From: Labrys miyagiensis
GTDB taxonomy: Bacteria > Pseudomonadota > Alphaproteobacteria > Rhizobiales > Labraceae
Length of the DNA stretch: 64,000 nucleotides
NCBI RefSeq assembly: GCF_030160835.1
Contig: NZ_BSPC01000068.1
Span: forward strand, 1 to 64,000
Direction: 5' to 3'
The notes under the pieces are model-generated. The model was not told where the DNA came from and made no database searches. It saw only the letters and a program-made list of their open reading frames with translations. Below are positions 54,216 to 63,107 of this stretch, piece by piece (the stretch's first letter is position 1; every line of letters starts with the position of its first letter). The position numbers and the translations under genes are program-made.

Positions 54216-55637
54216 TCAGGCGGCCGCAGCTTGAGTTGATGTCTGGTCATCATTTGCCGAAAGGCCCGGATACCATGTTTCGAATTGGCCGCGGAGCGTG
54301 CCATCAAGGGTTCGGGTGCGGATCTGTAGGAGCATATGGGCGCCGCGTCGCGACCATTGTATCTGCTGCTTCTTGGTGAAGCGCTTGGCGATCACGACAT
54401 TGACGGCGGACTCCACGAACGACGTGGCGATGCGCTCGTCGTTGCGATAGCGTTCGCCATAATTTGGAATCGCATGGGCGTTGTGCTCGATATAAGTGGC
54501 GAATTCCGCGACCGCCTGGGTGAACGCCTTCAGGTTGGGATAGCTGCAGTCTTCTTCGAGCCCATAGAGGTCATCCGCCAGATCCTGGCTCCAGAACAGG
54601 CTGGCGCGGGAATTGCCATGCCAGAGGTACCGCTTGATCCGCAGCAGATTGCGGGCAATCCGCTCGCCGGCTTCCTGGTCGTGATGGACGAGACCTTTGG
54701 CATACTGGCCAAGCACCGTCAGGCGCATGGTGATATGAAACCAGTCCAGATGATGCTCGGCATAAGGTGCCATCTCGGCCGCTAGGTTGCGGACGTCATC
54801 GCCACCATCGGTCAGGAAGGTGACGGCTTGGTTCAGTTGCAGGCCTTGTGAACACAGGTGTTCCCACAGTCGGCGTTTCGGCTTGGTATCAAAACTCTGG
54901 ACCAAGCCGAGATAGCGATCACTGCGATCCTGCGGCAGCGACTTACCGACCAGAATCCCGAAATGACTTTTCCTGTCGGTCCAGTCGCGCACGTAGCCGC
55001 CATCGATGCCGACGACCATCTCGCCTTCCGGCAGCGGCAGCGCCTTCCAGTCGCGCGGGCAGCTGTCGACGAAGTTCGGGCGCTCATCGCCAAGTTCGGA
55101 TTCGAGACGCTCCGCCATACGGTGCAGATGATTGCGCACGGTTTTCGGATTGAGCCTGGTGTCGATCGGCAGCACGTCCCTGAGCAGGTCGACGGTCATG
55201 CCATAGGAGACGAGCGAGGCCCATTTGCTTTCAAGATAAAGCAGTTCGGGCGCGATGTGGCTGGCCAACAGTGAGGTCAATGGGCTGAAGGTCTGCGGTC
55301 CTTCTTCGGCTGCCGCAGCCGCGCAGCGACACCGATGAAGACGCGGACAGTCGATCGGCACGTTGCCGAACGGGGTGCGAAACGTCAGCGTTGTGTGGCC
55401 CTTGCGCCGAAGGGAGCGACCACAATATGTGCAACATCGATGATCGGCGGCGAAGGCGGCAGCCTGGGCCGCAACCAGGTGCTGCTGAACGCCGGCCAGA
55501 AACTCCTTGCCTTCATCGAGCGAAAGGCCGACTGCCTCCAGCCGATCGTGGCACTTGTCGATCACCAGCACATTGGCGTCATCGCAGATGATTTCGCCGG
55601 CGTCGCCAACAATCCGCAATCGCACCTCCACACGCAT
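54216..55637 (-). CDS. ISKra4-family transposase
   Basis: A 473-residue transposase recognised by HRCCTYCGRSLRRKGHTTLT, TFRTPFGNVPIDCPRLHRCR (zinc-binding region), VVGIDGGYVRDWTDRKSHFG (first Asp of a DDE core) and VTFLTDGGDDVRNLAAEM (second Asp). The C-terminal block RIATSFVESAVNVVIAKRFT is typical of this family. It starts at the ATG at 55637 after AAGGAGGAAG. Its stop falls at the inner edge of the left terminal repeat. It is complete with no frameshift. Confidence 0.92.
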   Translation of the reverse strand: MRVEVRLRIVGDAGEIICDDANVLVIDKCHDRLEAVGLSLDEGKEFLAGVQQHLVAAQAAAFAADHRCCTYCGRSLRRKGHTTLTFRTPFGNVPIDCPRLHRCRCAAAAAEEGPQTFSPLTSLLASHIAPELLYLESKWASLVSYGMTVDLLRDVLPIDTRLNPKTVRNHLHRMAERLESELGDERPNFVDSCPRDWKALPLPEGEMVVGIDGGYVRDWTDRKSHFGILVGKSLPQDRSDRYLGLVQSFDTKPKRRLWEHLCSQGLQLNQAVTFLTDGGDDVRNLAAEMAPYAEHHLDWFHITMRLTVLGQYAKGLVHHDQEAGERIARNLLRIKRYLWHGNSRASLFWSQDLADDLYGLEEDCSYPNLKAFTQAVAEFATYIEHNAHAIPNYGERYRNDERIATSFVESAVNVVIAKRFTKKQQIQWSRRGAHMLLQIRTRTLDGTLRGQFETWYPGLSANDDQTSTQAAAA

Positions 55638-55695
55638 GGCTTCCTTCCTCCTTGGTGAGCTTGTCACTTGGTCTGGCGGACCGCGAGCGGCCGGT

Positions 55696-56385
55696 TCAGC
55701 AAAGCTGCTGATGCTTGAGAACATGGTGCTCGCCGGTGCGCAGCCGGGTGTTCACTGCGCGCCGGTCGAACCGACCCGGCCAGAACGGCTCGCGGGCGCG
55801 GTTTCGCTCCACAGCGCGCTCAAGCCGCCCGCGCATCTCGTCGTCATCCAGCAGTTGTGGCTGGTCCATCAGCACGACCCGATCCAGAATCTCGACTATG
55901 GTGTCGATATCTTCGTAAACATCGAGACCGAGGGCTTCGATGCGGCATTCGTCGTAGCCGGCCGGACCGCCGCATTCCTCCGGCGGGCAATCACCCTTGC
56001 CGTCGATACAGACCGGGTAGCGCTTGCGGAGCTGCGGCTTAAGCCAGGCTTCGATCCGGACCTCGTGCTTCCAATAGTCCGTCATGTCGTATTCATAGAC
56101 GAACTTGTCACCGCGGCGGAAATTGAAGCTGCAAAGCGTTCGGTTCGGAGTTTCGGCTCCCAGTTCCCGGGAACCGTAATGCACGGCGTGGATGCGAAAC
56201 TGATAAAGGTGAAGGCTGCGCCACCCCAGCACCACCTGAAAGACGCCATGCAGTTCCTTCAACGTCATGGCTGCCGGCATCAGGACACGCCTCCAGACCA
56301 TCGGGCTCACATCGAGCAGGCGGACCTTCAGTTGCAGGATCGAACCGCTGGCTCCACCCGATGAGTCGATCTCGGCGTCAGGCAT
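55696..56385 (-). CDS. Plasmid pRiA4b ORF-3-family protein
   Basis: A 229-residue protein matching the pRiA4b ORF-3 family: ILQLKVRLLDVSPMVWRRVL, TLKELHGVFQVVLGWRSLHL, then FRRGDKFVYEYDMTDYWKHE and YPVCIDGKGDCPPEECGGPA. The family has no proven function but commonly accompanies insertion elements. It sits between the right terminal repeat and the transposase, ending 59 bases before it, so it is a passenger or partner of the element. Confidence 0.9.
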   Translation of the reverse strand: MPDAEIDSSGGASGSILQLKVRLLDVSPMVWRRVLMPAAMTLKELHGVFQVVLGWRSLHLYQFRIHAVHYGSRELGAETPNRTLCSFNFRRGDKFVYEYDMTDYWKHEVRIEAWLKPQLRKRYPVCIDGKGDCPPEECGGPAGYDECRIEALGLDVYEDIDTIVEILDRVVLMDQPQLLDDDEMRGRLERAVERNRAREPFWPGRFDRRAVNTRLRTGEHHVLKHQQLC

Positions 56386-56572
56386 GCTCCAATCCAGTCC
56401 GGTTCAGAGGGCTACCGCGACAAGTCTATCGCCGCTCTCTCGCTCGGACTACCGGCAACGCCCCACGCTTTTTCCTGCTCTCCATTCTCGGATGCGGCGC
56501 CGGGCTTTCTATGAGACAAAGGCATCCTCACCGCTGCCATAGGTAGTTTCTGGCAGCGCGAAATCCCGACTT

Positions 56573-56605
56573 TTCCCTTGCAGATCTACGGGCAACCATT
56601 GGCAC
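56573..56605 (+). repeat. Conserved element, copy A
   Basis: TTCCCTTGCAGATCTACGGG followed by CAACCATTGGCAC closely matches copy B at 57004-57037. It is followed about 60 bases on by a CCCC-AGC-GGGG-containing hairpin and TTTT, so each copy could be the 5' part of a small structured RNA. Confidence 0.5.
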
Positions 56606-57003
56606 TACCGTGGGTTGACCCGCGGGTGACTAGGTTTATCCGACCGCCAACAACTTCGCCCCCGGCCCTGCTCCCCAGCGGGGTCGGGCTTTTCATGCGC
56701 GCTGCCTGAAGGGGGCGGAGCGGCCCGACGCCGTGTTGGGACGGCGCCGGGCCTGACCCGCTGACCAGCGGAGTCAGTGGGAAACACCGGTCGAGGCTGC
56801 CGTTTGAGGCGACGGAACGTATGCATATATCGACCTGCTTGCAATCCCACGAACGCGACCGAGATCGATCTCATTGCGACAAAGTGCCCTAGCCCACTAA
56901 CATGGAGGCGGGTCGGCCGTGCTCCCCCCACGCGACTGGGCTTTTCATTGGAAAAGGGCTTGCGTTACCAAGGGCACAGTCGGCGGTTGCAGAATCTCTA
57001 CTA

Positions 57004-57037
57004 TTCCCTTGCAGATTTGCTGTGCAACCAGTGGCAC
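57004..57037 (+). repeat. Conserved element, copy B
   Basis: TTCCCTTGCAGATTTGCTGT followed by GCAACCAGTGGCAC, related to copy A 431 bases upstream in the same orientation. It too is followed by a hairpin with GGCGGTTTT (57073-57096). Confidence 0.5.
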
Positions 57038-57949
57038 CCCTACGCGTTTTAGCCGCGTCGGTAGATTAACCTCGCCCGACCGGGCCCGGCGGTTTTCGTG
57101 AGCGCTCAGCCGATAACCGCCAGGCCGCCTAAGAAATTTGGAGTCCACTAAACCGAGGGCATACAATGATTTTCTCCAGCCTTATCCTTCTGCCCCTCCA
57201 ATGGCACCAGAGGCGCTTGGCGCGACGTCGCTTGCGGCGGACTTTTTTTGCTAGCTCCGCCCGGAGACAGCCGTGGCCGTGGTGGAAATAGCGAGAACTT
57301 ACATGCCGACCGCTTCGCCGCTGCCACTGCTACGCTGACCGGCGACTCAGAGCGTACCGCCCAGCGCATGTCCACGGCGATGGTGGTCGTCGATGCCGCC
57401 CACCACGATATCGACTGGAAGGTGTGGAGTGTCATTGCGACTCTAACACCGTCACGCCGCGAACCTGCCCCGCGTTTCCGCTCCGGTATTTTTCACCAGC
57501 GCGTCTGCGTCGGCGTGGTGTCCATTTATGCGCAGTCTGGCGACGATCTCTGCGCGTTCCCTGGGCGGATTGTGGGCCTTCGCAATCAGCTGTTCGCGCA
57601 TGTGAAGGTAGTATGCAGCGCGCATCGCATCGAGGAACTTGCCGCGGGGGCGTTGGGCAATGTTTTCTCCGCGATTAATTGCGAAATCCAGCGAGATAAA
57701 ACTCCGCAGGCTTCGCCTACTTCAATAAGAGTGCCATTTTATAATCCTGAATATTGTGGGCGATCGGCCCGACATGATGAAGAAGTACGAGTTTCGTTGT
57801 TCGCACCTGGACAGACGTCGAGGTGGGCGAGACCCTGCCGGAGGGCCAGAAACCAGTACCTTGGGTTTTTTGGCGGAGGGTGGCCTTCCGGCGATTGCCG
57901 TAACGTTTGGCGCTTGGTAGCAATTCGGTTGCTGGCTGCGGGGGCGGGA

Positions 57950-58444
57950 ATGAAGGTTTGTCTGTTCGTTATATTGGAGGCTTTTGCCCTTGCGAGTTGC
58001 GTGACGTCGAGTCCCGTCACAGAGGTCAATTCCCAGCACGTGATGAATCTTTGTGGAGGAACGCCTTCCGGGCCGGTTACGCCGGCCATGGACCGGTGCA
58101 CGTACAAGCAATCCGGGATTATAGTCGCACGTCATGCGTGCACAGAATGGGGCGTTGCATCCAACTTGATCGAACGCTGCACCATGAATATTAACAGGTA
58201 TTCCATGGCCTTCCGCGAATGTGGTGGTGTCCGACCGCCGGCAGCTGATCCACAGATATCGGCCGCGTGTGCTCGACCAAAGGCGCCGGAAGGCTCTAAC
58301 TGGATGGTCTACCATCACGCTTGGAGCAACTCGCCGGCGTGCGAGGTGCCGCGTCAGATGTCCCCTCTGCAACGATGCACTCTCCGGACGCACGCAAAGG
58401 ACGAGACTTCAGCTAGTCAGGGAGCATCGGGCCCGCCCGTCTGA
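57950..58444 (+). CDS. Small Cys-rich lipoprotein
   Basis: A 164-residue protein with a lipoprotein signal: MKVCLFVILEAFALASC, lipobox LASC with the lipidated Cys at 17. The mature part is Cys-rich (about ten Cys, e.g. NLCGG, RCTYK, RHACTEWG, ERCTMN, FRECGG), suggesting several disulfides in the periplasm or outer membrane. No family was recognised. The ATG at 57950 was chosen from the clear signal peptide; the frame stays open far upstream without meaning. The gene stands alone. Confidence 0.65.
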   Translation: MKVCLFVILEAFALASCVTSSPVTEVNSQHVMNLCGGTPSGPVTPAMDRCTYKQSGIIVARHACTEWGVASNLIERCTMNINRYSMAFRECGGVRPPAADPQISAACARPKAPEGSNWMVYHHAWSNSPACEVPRQMSPLQRCTLRTHAKDETSASQGASGPPV

Positions 58445-58609
58445 TGCACTCCCACAGACCTGTAGCGGGCGCTAGGACTGCGGGCGAGGGAACATCCTGG
58501 TCTACGGGACGTTGGGTCACGGGTGAGCCTCACTGGGGAGCCGGCGTTCGGCGCCGACGGTTTGGTTTGGGTTCCTCACGACAGAAGGATCGAGGCCAGG
58601 ACAACGCAG

Positions 58610-58894
58610 ATGGAGATCACAGATTATACATCCGTCCCACACAAAGCCTCGCGCATCGTGAACGCGCTCTGGCATGAATTACACCCCTCCGAAGGCGCAA
58701 GACCAGCAGGCTGGCACCCAACGCCAGATGAGGTTCGGGGGCTGAACCTCCGCGAGATCATCGGCCCTTCGGGCACGAGGATCGTCAGGAGTTGGCTTCA
58801 GGAAGCTGCCGACTCTGAACACGAGCGAATGTCGACTAGCCCTGACGAGGGAGTGGGGGGAGAAAGCGTTGCTCCAGAGGGGCAAGCGGACTAA
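58610..58894 (+). CDS. Small hypothetical protein
   Basis: A 94-residue acidic protein (MEITDYTSVPHKASRIVNAL onwards) with a Trp- and Pro-containing middle (HELHPSEGARPAGWHPTPDE) and a polar tail. No family is recognised. The ATG at 58610 has AGGACA upstream; an ATG at 58523 gives a longer form with poor support. Frame conservation across homologues would be the test. Confidence 0.4.
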   Translation: MEITDYTSVPHKASRIVNALWHELHPSEGARPAGWHPTPDEVRGLNLREIIGPSGTRIVRSWLQEAADSEHERMSTSPDEGVGGESVAPEGQAD

Positions 58895-59069
58895 GGGCAG
58901 ACGGGCGCCGAGGCTCAGGCGGATTAAGGCTGGGCCACCGGAGCGTTGACCACAATGGCGGCATCCTCCCCAGCACCCGGCCGTCAATCGAAGACTTCGA
59001 CTTTTTCTGTCTGGGTGGAATGAAGCTCTGCCGCCTTAGCGCCCCCTTGCCGCGCGCCATAGTGAATTG

Positions 59070-59282
59070 CCGGGGGAGCATCTGCTGTGCGAGTTTCGAA
59101 CTGACGATCTGGCGCACCTGCTGCTCTACAGCCTTCGCCGTTCGATCGGCGGCGTCCTGATTCTGCTCCTTCGTGCCGGCAGCGTTGACGTTGATCGTCG
59201 GAGCGAAGCTGATCGACGGTCCAGCCGCGGCCCTGAGCGCACCGCCGCGGTGAGCACCACCAACGAAACCACCGCCAGCCAG
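59070..59282 (-). pseudogene. Phage tail tape-measure C-terminal fragment
   Basis: About 71 codons read AGGGFVGGAHRGGALRAAAG, PSISFAPTINVNAAGTKEQN, AKAVEQQVRQIVSSKLAQQM, typical of the C-terminal end of lambda-like tail tape-measure proteins. The rest of the phage gene is gone, and it abuts the IS701 fragment at 59283. The downstream part of the frame is unrelated. Confidence 0.6.
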
Positions 59283-59284
59283 GC

Positions 59285-59719
59285 GCAGCAGATGGGCAAG
59301 ACGACCAAATTGCCAGGTAGCCGTATCGCTATCTGTCGCCAATCATGCCGCCAGCCTGCCATTGCTTACCAAATGTATCTGCCGCAGGAGTGGGCTGAAG
59401 ATACCGAGGGGCGCCAGAAAGCCAATGTCCCCCTGAGGTGATCTTCCAGACCAAGCCACAGATCGCACTCGAGCAGATCAAGATTGCGCTTGAAGCCGGG
59501 GTGGCGCGTGGCGTCGTGCTGGCTGATGTCGGTTACGGGGTCGACGGCGGCTTCCGATCCGGCATCACGGCCTTTGGATTGGCCTATGTCGTCGGCGTGC
59601 AATCGACATTGAGCGTGTGGCCGCCGGGGCAGAAACCGCTGCCTCCTAAACCTCGGGGTGGACGGGAGCGAACGTCCTCGCAAGAACTCTTCTGCGATGT
59701 CCATGCTGCCAAGCCATGA
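59285..59719 (+). pseudogene. IS701-family transposase internal fragment
   Basis: Reading different frames in turn gives NCQVAVSLSVANHAASLP, then IAYQMYLPQEWAEDTEGRQ, then EVIFQTKPQIALEQIKIALE and VVLADVGYGVDGGFRSGITA, VGVQSTLSVWPPGQKPLPPK. These are consecutive blocks of an IS701-type DDE transposase interrupted by at least two frameshifts. Both ends of the gene are absent. Confidence 0.8.
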
Positions 59720-59735
59720 GAGTCAAACCGATGTA

Positions 59736-59924
59736 TCAACGAACTTCGTGACACAGTAGAATGGGGAGTGTGGCGTGTCCCGAGCATGAGGCCGAACGGC
59801 GAGCCTGGGCCACGTAAACAAGGATGATGGCGGCGGCAAGAAAGAAGGTGGATCCGGCCGCGGCAAGCACACCGGCCATCCCGCCGCACACAAGGGCGGC
59901 GAGAAGGGAGGGCAGCTTCGGCAC
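59736..59924 (-). CDS. Possible small membrane protein
   Basis: A GTG-initiated 62-codon frame with one or two hydrophobic segments (LLAALVCGGMAGVLAAAGST, FFLAAAIILVYVAQ). Start signals are weak, so it may not be a gene. Confidence 0.25.
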   Translation of the reverse strand: MPKLPSLLAALVCGGMAGVLAAAGSTFFLAAAIILVYVAQARRSASCSGHATLPILLCHEVR

Positions 59925-60008
59925 ACCGTAGTTCGGCCGATCGCTGCGTTAGTCGTTAACCGCGCCAGCCGCTTGGCAGGATAGATTAGTTAGTGGCAAA
60001 TATATTAT

Positions 60009-60404
60009 TCACTCGCTCGTGTTGTACTTGAATTCAGGAAGAGCTTTGAGGGAGTCCTTGGTGGCACCCGGCAGCACCATCTGCTTGTCTTTTATCTGCA
60101 GTGAACTGAACGGGACCACGACATATTTTGTGCCGATCCCCAAAAATCCGCCAACCGACAGTACCGCAAATGGGACCTTCTCCGACGGAGTAACGATCAG
60201 GTCATCGATCTTTCCGACGGTCTCATTAACGTCATTGACAACTGTGCTTCCCACCACTTTCGACGTCCTATACCCTGTGGCTAAGGTCGAGGGATCAATC
60301 TTCATCAAGGTGACCGTTTGTGGCGCGCCTTGGGCGAGGGCCGGCAAACTCAACGAAGATAGAAGGAAACATATGCCGGCCATGAACTTAAGTGACCGCA
60401 TCAT
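60009..60404 (-). CDS. Exported PRC-barrel domain protein
   Basis: A 131-residue protein with a signal peptide (MMRSLKFMAGICFLLSSLSL, cleavage after ALAQG) followed by a PRC-barrel domain: SKVVGSTVVNDVNETVGKID and VPFAVLSVGGFLGIGTKYVV. PRC-barrels are small beta-barrels used for protein-protein contacts; in rhizobia secreted versions often associate with envelope stress. The start at 60404 has AGAGGAG upstream. It stands alone; its binding partner is unknown. Confidence 0.88.
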   Translation of the reverse strand: MMRSLKFMAGICFLLSSLSLPALAQGAPQTVTLMKIDPSTLATGYRTSKVVGSTVVNDVNETVGKIDDLIVTPSEKVPFAVLSVGGFLGIGTKYVVVPFSSLQIKDKQMVLPGATKDSLKALPEFKYNTSE

Positions 60405-61124
60405 CTCGCGCTCCTCTGAATTAGTGATTGTAAGACGGCGTGCATGCGTTGAGCGCGCAGCACGCGGTTCAACTGCAACGGATCTGTGCCGTCTCTTCGG
60501 ATTTTAACTTGCCGATCGCCCGACTAGTTCCACTGACTGGCACGCAGTGGTCCGGTTAGTATCTGCCGAAGCGCTCTGCGTTTGTAGGTGGCCCGTCGGA
60601 GGTGTGGTGAGCAACCCCTTTGCATCGGAGTCTGTCGACTGAAAGCGATCGCGCCTCCAGTCACATTCAAACCTGTGCACATTGCGCGCTGCTCGCCTCA
60701 TGCTCGCGATAAAGGCCCGGTCGGCACCCGATCAACAGGATCGAAGAACTACTCCCCTGAAATGCCGCCAAGGCTGTCAAAGAGCTCTGACCTGACGCTT
60801 ATGATCGTACCGCCGGTCTCCAAATGATCCTTTACCAGCGCCTATCGCCCCAGACATCGTGCGGCCGGGCTAGTGAAACCCGGTCGTCGTGCACCTTCGC
60901 CTTAATCCGGCGCCTTGACGCCTCGTTGCGTAGAAAATGTATCCAAGCCAGTAAATCTTCAGCCCAGCTTAGAGCCGACGGATCGCCCATTGCAGCGCAG
61001 GATATGTGCCGATCATCAGCCGCTTCCCCGAGGTCGCGGGTGATGGCCACGCCCTTGAGGGAACCATCTGGATACCGTTGTGTTTGTCCTCGGGCCTGTA
61101 AAGCCCAGACAGGGTGACAATAAC
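60405..61124. other. Intergenic, no gene recognised
   Basis: Short open frames occur on both strands but none matches a known protein. The promoter for the PRC-barrel gene should lie in the first 150 bases. Confidence 0.4.
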
Positions 61125-61346
61125 ATGAACAAGCTTTTCGTTTCGGCTCTACTTGCCGGTGCATTGATTATTCCGTCCGCGGCGGCGATGGCGGGTTCTG
61201 CTCGCACCGCTGAACCGCAGCCTCCTATGATGACGAAGACCAAGGTTGTGAAGCATCATCACCATCCCAGCCCCAAGAATGCGGGCGCTCATCGTCAGGT
61301 CATTCCGCCCTATCAACAGACCCCAGCACCGGCCCCAGCTAACTAG
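61125..61346 (+). CDS. Small secreted His/Pro-rich protein
   Basis: A 73-residue protein. Residues 1-23 form a signal peptide (MNKLFVSALLAGALIIPSAA). The mature part contains a KHHHH run (in KTKVVKHHHHPSPKN) and ends in a Pro/Ala-rich tail (TPAPAPAN). It may bind metals in the periplasm; no family is recognised. The ATG at 61125 has AGGGTGA upstream, and the frame extends further 5' without support. Confidence 0.7.
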   Translation: MNKLFVSALLAGALIIPSAAAMAGSARTAEPQPPMMTKTKVVKHHHHPSPKNAGAHRQVIPPYQQTPAPAPAN

Positions 61347-61501
61347 TCGAAAAGGCGAAGTCTTCTGAGGCGCGGGATATCCGGCACTTCGGGCAGCGGG
61401 CCTCAAGATGCTATTTGCCCGGATCGAGATTGACGATCACGCTACGCAGATTAACGTGAGCGCAGGCTTTCCAGCAGTTGCATAGCGTGCTCACGGTGAC
61501 A

Positions 61502-61720
61502 TCAATCCGCCTTGCCCAAGTATGGCGGCAGGTCCTGGAGTTTGTCGTTGAGCACCGATAGGCCGGCATCGGTGACCGCCCACCTTCCATCTCGGAGCTC
61601 CGCGTCACCCTGATCCCCGAGGATCTTCAGCATGGGCGGTGAGATCTCCGTGTCCAGGCCATTCGTCGAGAGGTCTTGCAATGCGTCGATTGCCTCTTGC
61701 GGCAGGCCGCTCGTGCTCAC
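61502..61720 (-). CDS. Small winged-helix-like protein
   Basis: A 72-residue protein from a GTG start with AGGAGAA upstream. The pattern EAIDALQDLSTNGLDTEISP, MLKILGDQGDAELRDGRWAV, TDAGLSVLNDKLQDLPP resembles a compact winged-helix or HTH domain such as those of small alphaproteobacterial regulators. No paralogue is seen nearby. DNA binding is inferred from the pattern only. Confidence 0.5.
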   Translation of the reverse strand: MSTSGLPQEAIDALQDLSTNGLDTEISPPMLKILGDQGDAELRDGRWAVTDAGLSVLNDKLQDLPPYLGKAD

Positions 61721-62253
61721 TGTACTTCTCCTACATGCGTGCAAAAGAGGGGAACCATTCGGCAAGGCAAATGTTCAGGACTTCGGCAACGTAAGAAAAA
61801 CATCGCTACCTGCCCCGATCCTGGGGAGGCTTTTTTGGATCTTTATTGCCAGAAGTGTCCGTCTAGTCGCAAGTAGCAACAGAATGGAGTGCTTGAGGGT
61901 GGGCCGGGCGCCAGACAAAACATTGAGGGAAGGCGGTCCAGCAGGCATTTAGCGCCAGTGAGCGCAACAGTTCTAATTTTACCAGGGTCGCCATCTCGGT
62001 ACAGACCGCGAACGCTAATATCGGCCGATTTCGCGCTTGAAGCGGCGCTTTAGGGCGCCGAGCAGTTGCAGCATCGATTCCATGATGCGGGCCACCCTGT
62101 CGGTTACCTCTATGCGTTGGGCCAGTGCAAGAAGGTGTCCCCGGCGGCAGCCTCCACCTTTGGACTCTCTGCGCTAGTGTTTGCTGACTCAACAAACCGA
62201 ATGACGGCGCAACAATTCCTTCTATGATGCGTCCAAACCGGAGGGATCCCTAC
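61721..62253. other. Intergenic, possible gene debris
   Basis: On the minus strand near 62030-62110, RIMESMLQLLGALKRRFKRE can be read but the frame closes soon after, so it may be a fragment of a small helical protein. No complete gene is supported. The promoter of the rsb operon should lie at its right end. Confidence 0.35.
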
Positions 62254-63105
62254 ATGGCGGGAAGAAGTGTGACCGAGCTCCATGAGAGTTTGGTAAAGGA
62301 CCAGTCTGCCGTCATTACCGATTGGATTTCGGGACTCAAGGAGATCGATGCTTTCGCCGCGGGCCGGACGACTGAGAGCGAGGCTCGCACCCAAGGAAGC
62401 GAGTTGCTCGCGGAAATTGCCAAGGCACTCAGGAGTGGCGACAGTGACACGCAAGCGGAAAATTTTAGCCGAGTGCGTGAGCTTGTGCGGGACATGTCGC
62501 AAACGCGCGCGGTGCAAGGCTTTTCTCCGGGCGAGACCGTGGCTTTCATCTTTTCGTTCAAGCGACCGATCTTTGATCGTCTCAAGCGTATGAAGGATGC
62601 TGACAAGCTCGCGTTGGCGGTTGAAACCATCACGACGATTGTCGATGAACTCGGCATCTACAGCATGGAGGTTTTCCAAAAAACACGGGAAGAAATCATT
62701 CTGCGTCAGCAGCAGGAGATTGCCGAACTCTCAACTCCGGTCGTGAAACTTTGGAATGGCATTGTCGCGCTACCGCTTATTGGCACTCTTGACAGCGCGC
62801 GCACCCAGGTCGTGATGGAGAATCTATTGGAGTCGATTGTCGAACAAAGCGCCGAGATCGCCATCATCGACATTACGGGGGTCCCGACGGTCGACACGCT
62901 TGTCGCCCAGCATCTGCTCAAGACCGTGGCAGCCGCCCGGCTTATGGGCGCCGATTGTTTGATCAGCGGGATCCGACCGCAAATCGCCCAGACCATGGTT
63001 CATCTAGGAGTCGAGTTGAACGTGGTGTCGAAGGCCTCGCTGGCAGATGCGTTCGCACTGGCCTTGCAACGGACGGGCCGCACTGTAGTAAAAATGAAAA
63101 TCTAG
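62254..63105 (+). CDS. rsbR: RsbR-type stressosome co-antagonist
   Basis: A 283-residue protein with an N-terminal helical sensory domain (RsbRD_N type, KDQSAVITDWISGLKEIDAF) and a C-terminal STAS domain (STPVVKLWNGIVALPLIGTL, IIDITGVPTVDTLVAQHLLK with the phosphorylatable Thr region). RsbR-family proteins build the stressosome core together with RsbS and release the RsbT kinase upon stress. The ATG at 62254 is preferred over 62224 because GGAGG precedes it. It begins a tight rsbR-rsbS-rsbT operon. Confidence 0.92.
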   Translation: MAGRSVTELHESLVKDQSAVITDWISGLKEIDAFAAGRTTESEARTQGSELLAEIAKALRSGDSDTQAENFSRVRELVRDMSQTRAVQGFSPGETVAFIFSFKRPIFDRLKRMKDADKLALAVETITTIVDELGIYSMEVFQKTREEIILRQQQEIAELSTPVVKLWNGIVALPLIGTLDSARTQVVMENLLESIVEQSAEIAIIDITGVPTVDTLVAQHLLKTVAAARLMGADCLISGIRPQIAQTMVHLGVELNVVSKASLADAFALALQRTGRTVVKMKI

Positions 63106-63107
63106 CC

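Larger units (their letters stand above)
54190..56483. mobile_element. Complete ISKra4-type element with 27-base inverted repeats
   Basis: The element is 2294 bases, bounded by terminal inverted repeats at 54190-54216 and 56457-56483 that begin GGAGAGCAGGAAAAAGCGTG and differ at one of 27 positions. It carries the transposase (54216-55637) and a pRiA4b ORF-3-type protein (55696-56385), both on the minus strand. The transposase stop lies at the inner edge of the left repeat. No clear target duplication is seen at the flanks. Confidence 0.85.
56484..57949. other. Repeat- and hairpin-rich, gene-poor region
   Basis: No gene is supported between the ISKra4 element and the lipoprotein gene. The region holds two copies of a 33-34 base element (56573 and 57004), terminator-like hairpins at 56665-56693 and 57073-57096, and a third similar one near 56912-56946. 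A long GC hairpin lies near 56722-56754. Open frames from about 57250 onward do not resemble proteins. Confidence 0.5.

Noticed and set aside
57248-57949. Long open frame running into the lipoprotein gene from 57248
   Set aside because: The sequence before the clear signal peptide at 57950 is low-complexity and frame-neutral, so it is treated as non-coding.
58836-59069. Frame extension downstream of the tape-measure fragment
   Set aside because: The residues after QQMLPR no longer resemble tape-measure proteins; only the matching part was annotated.
60588-61164. Small frames on both strands between the PRC-barrel and His-rich genes
   Set aside because: No recognisable family or start signals.
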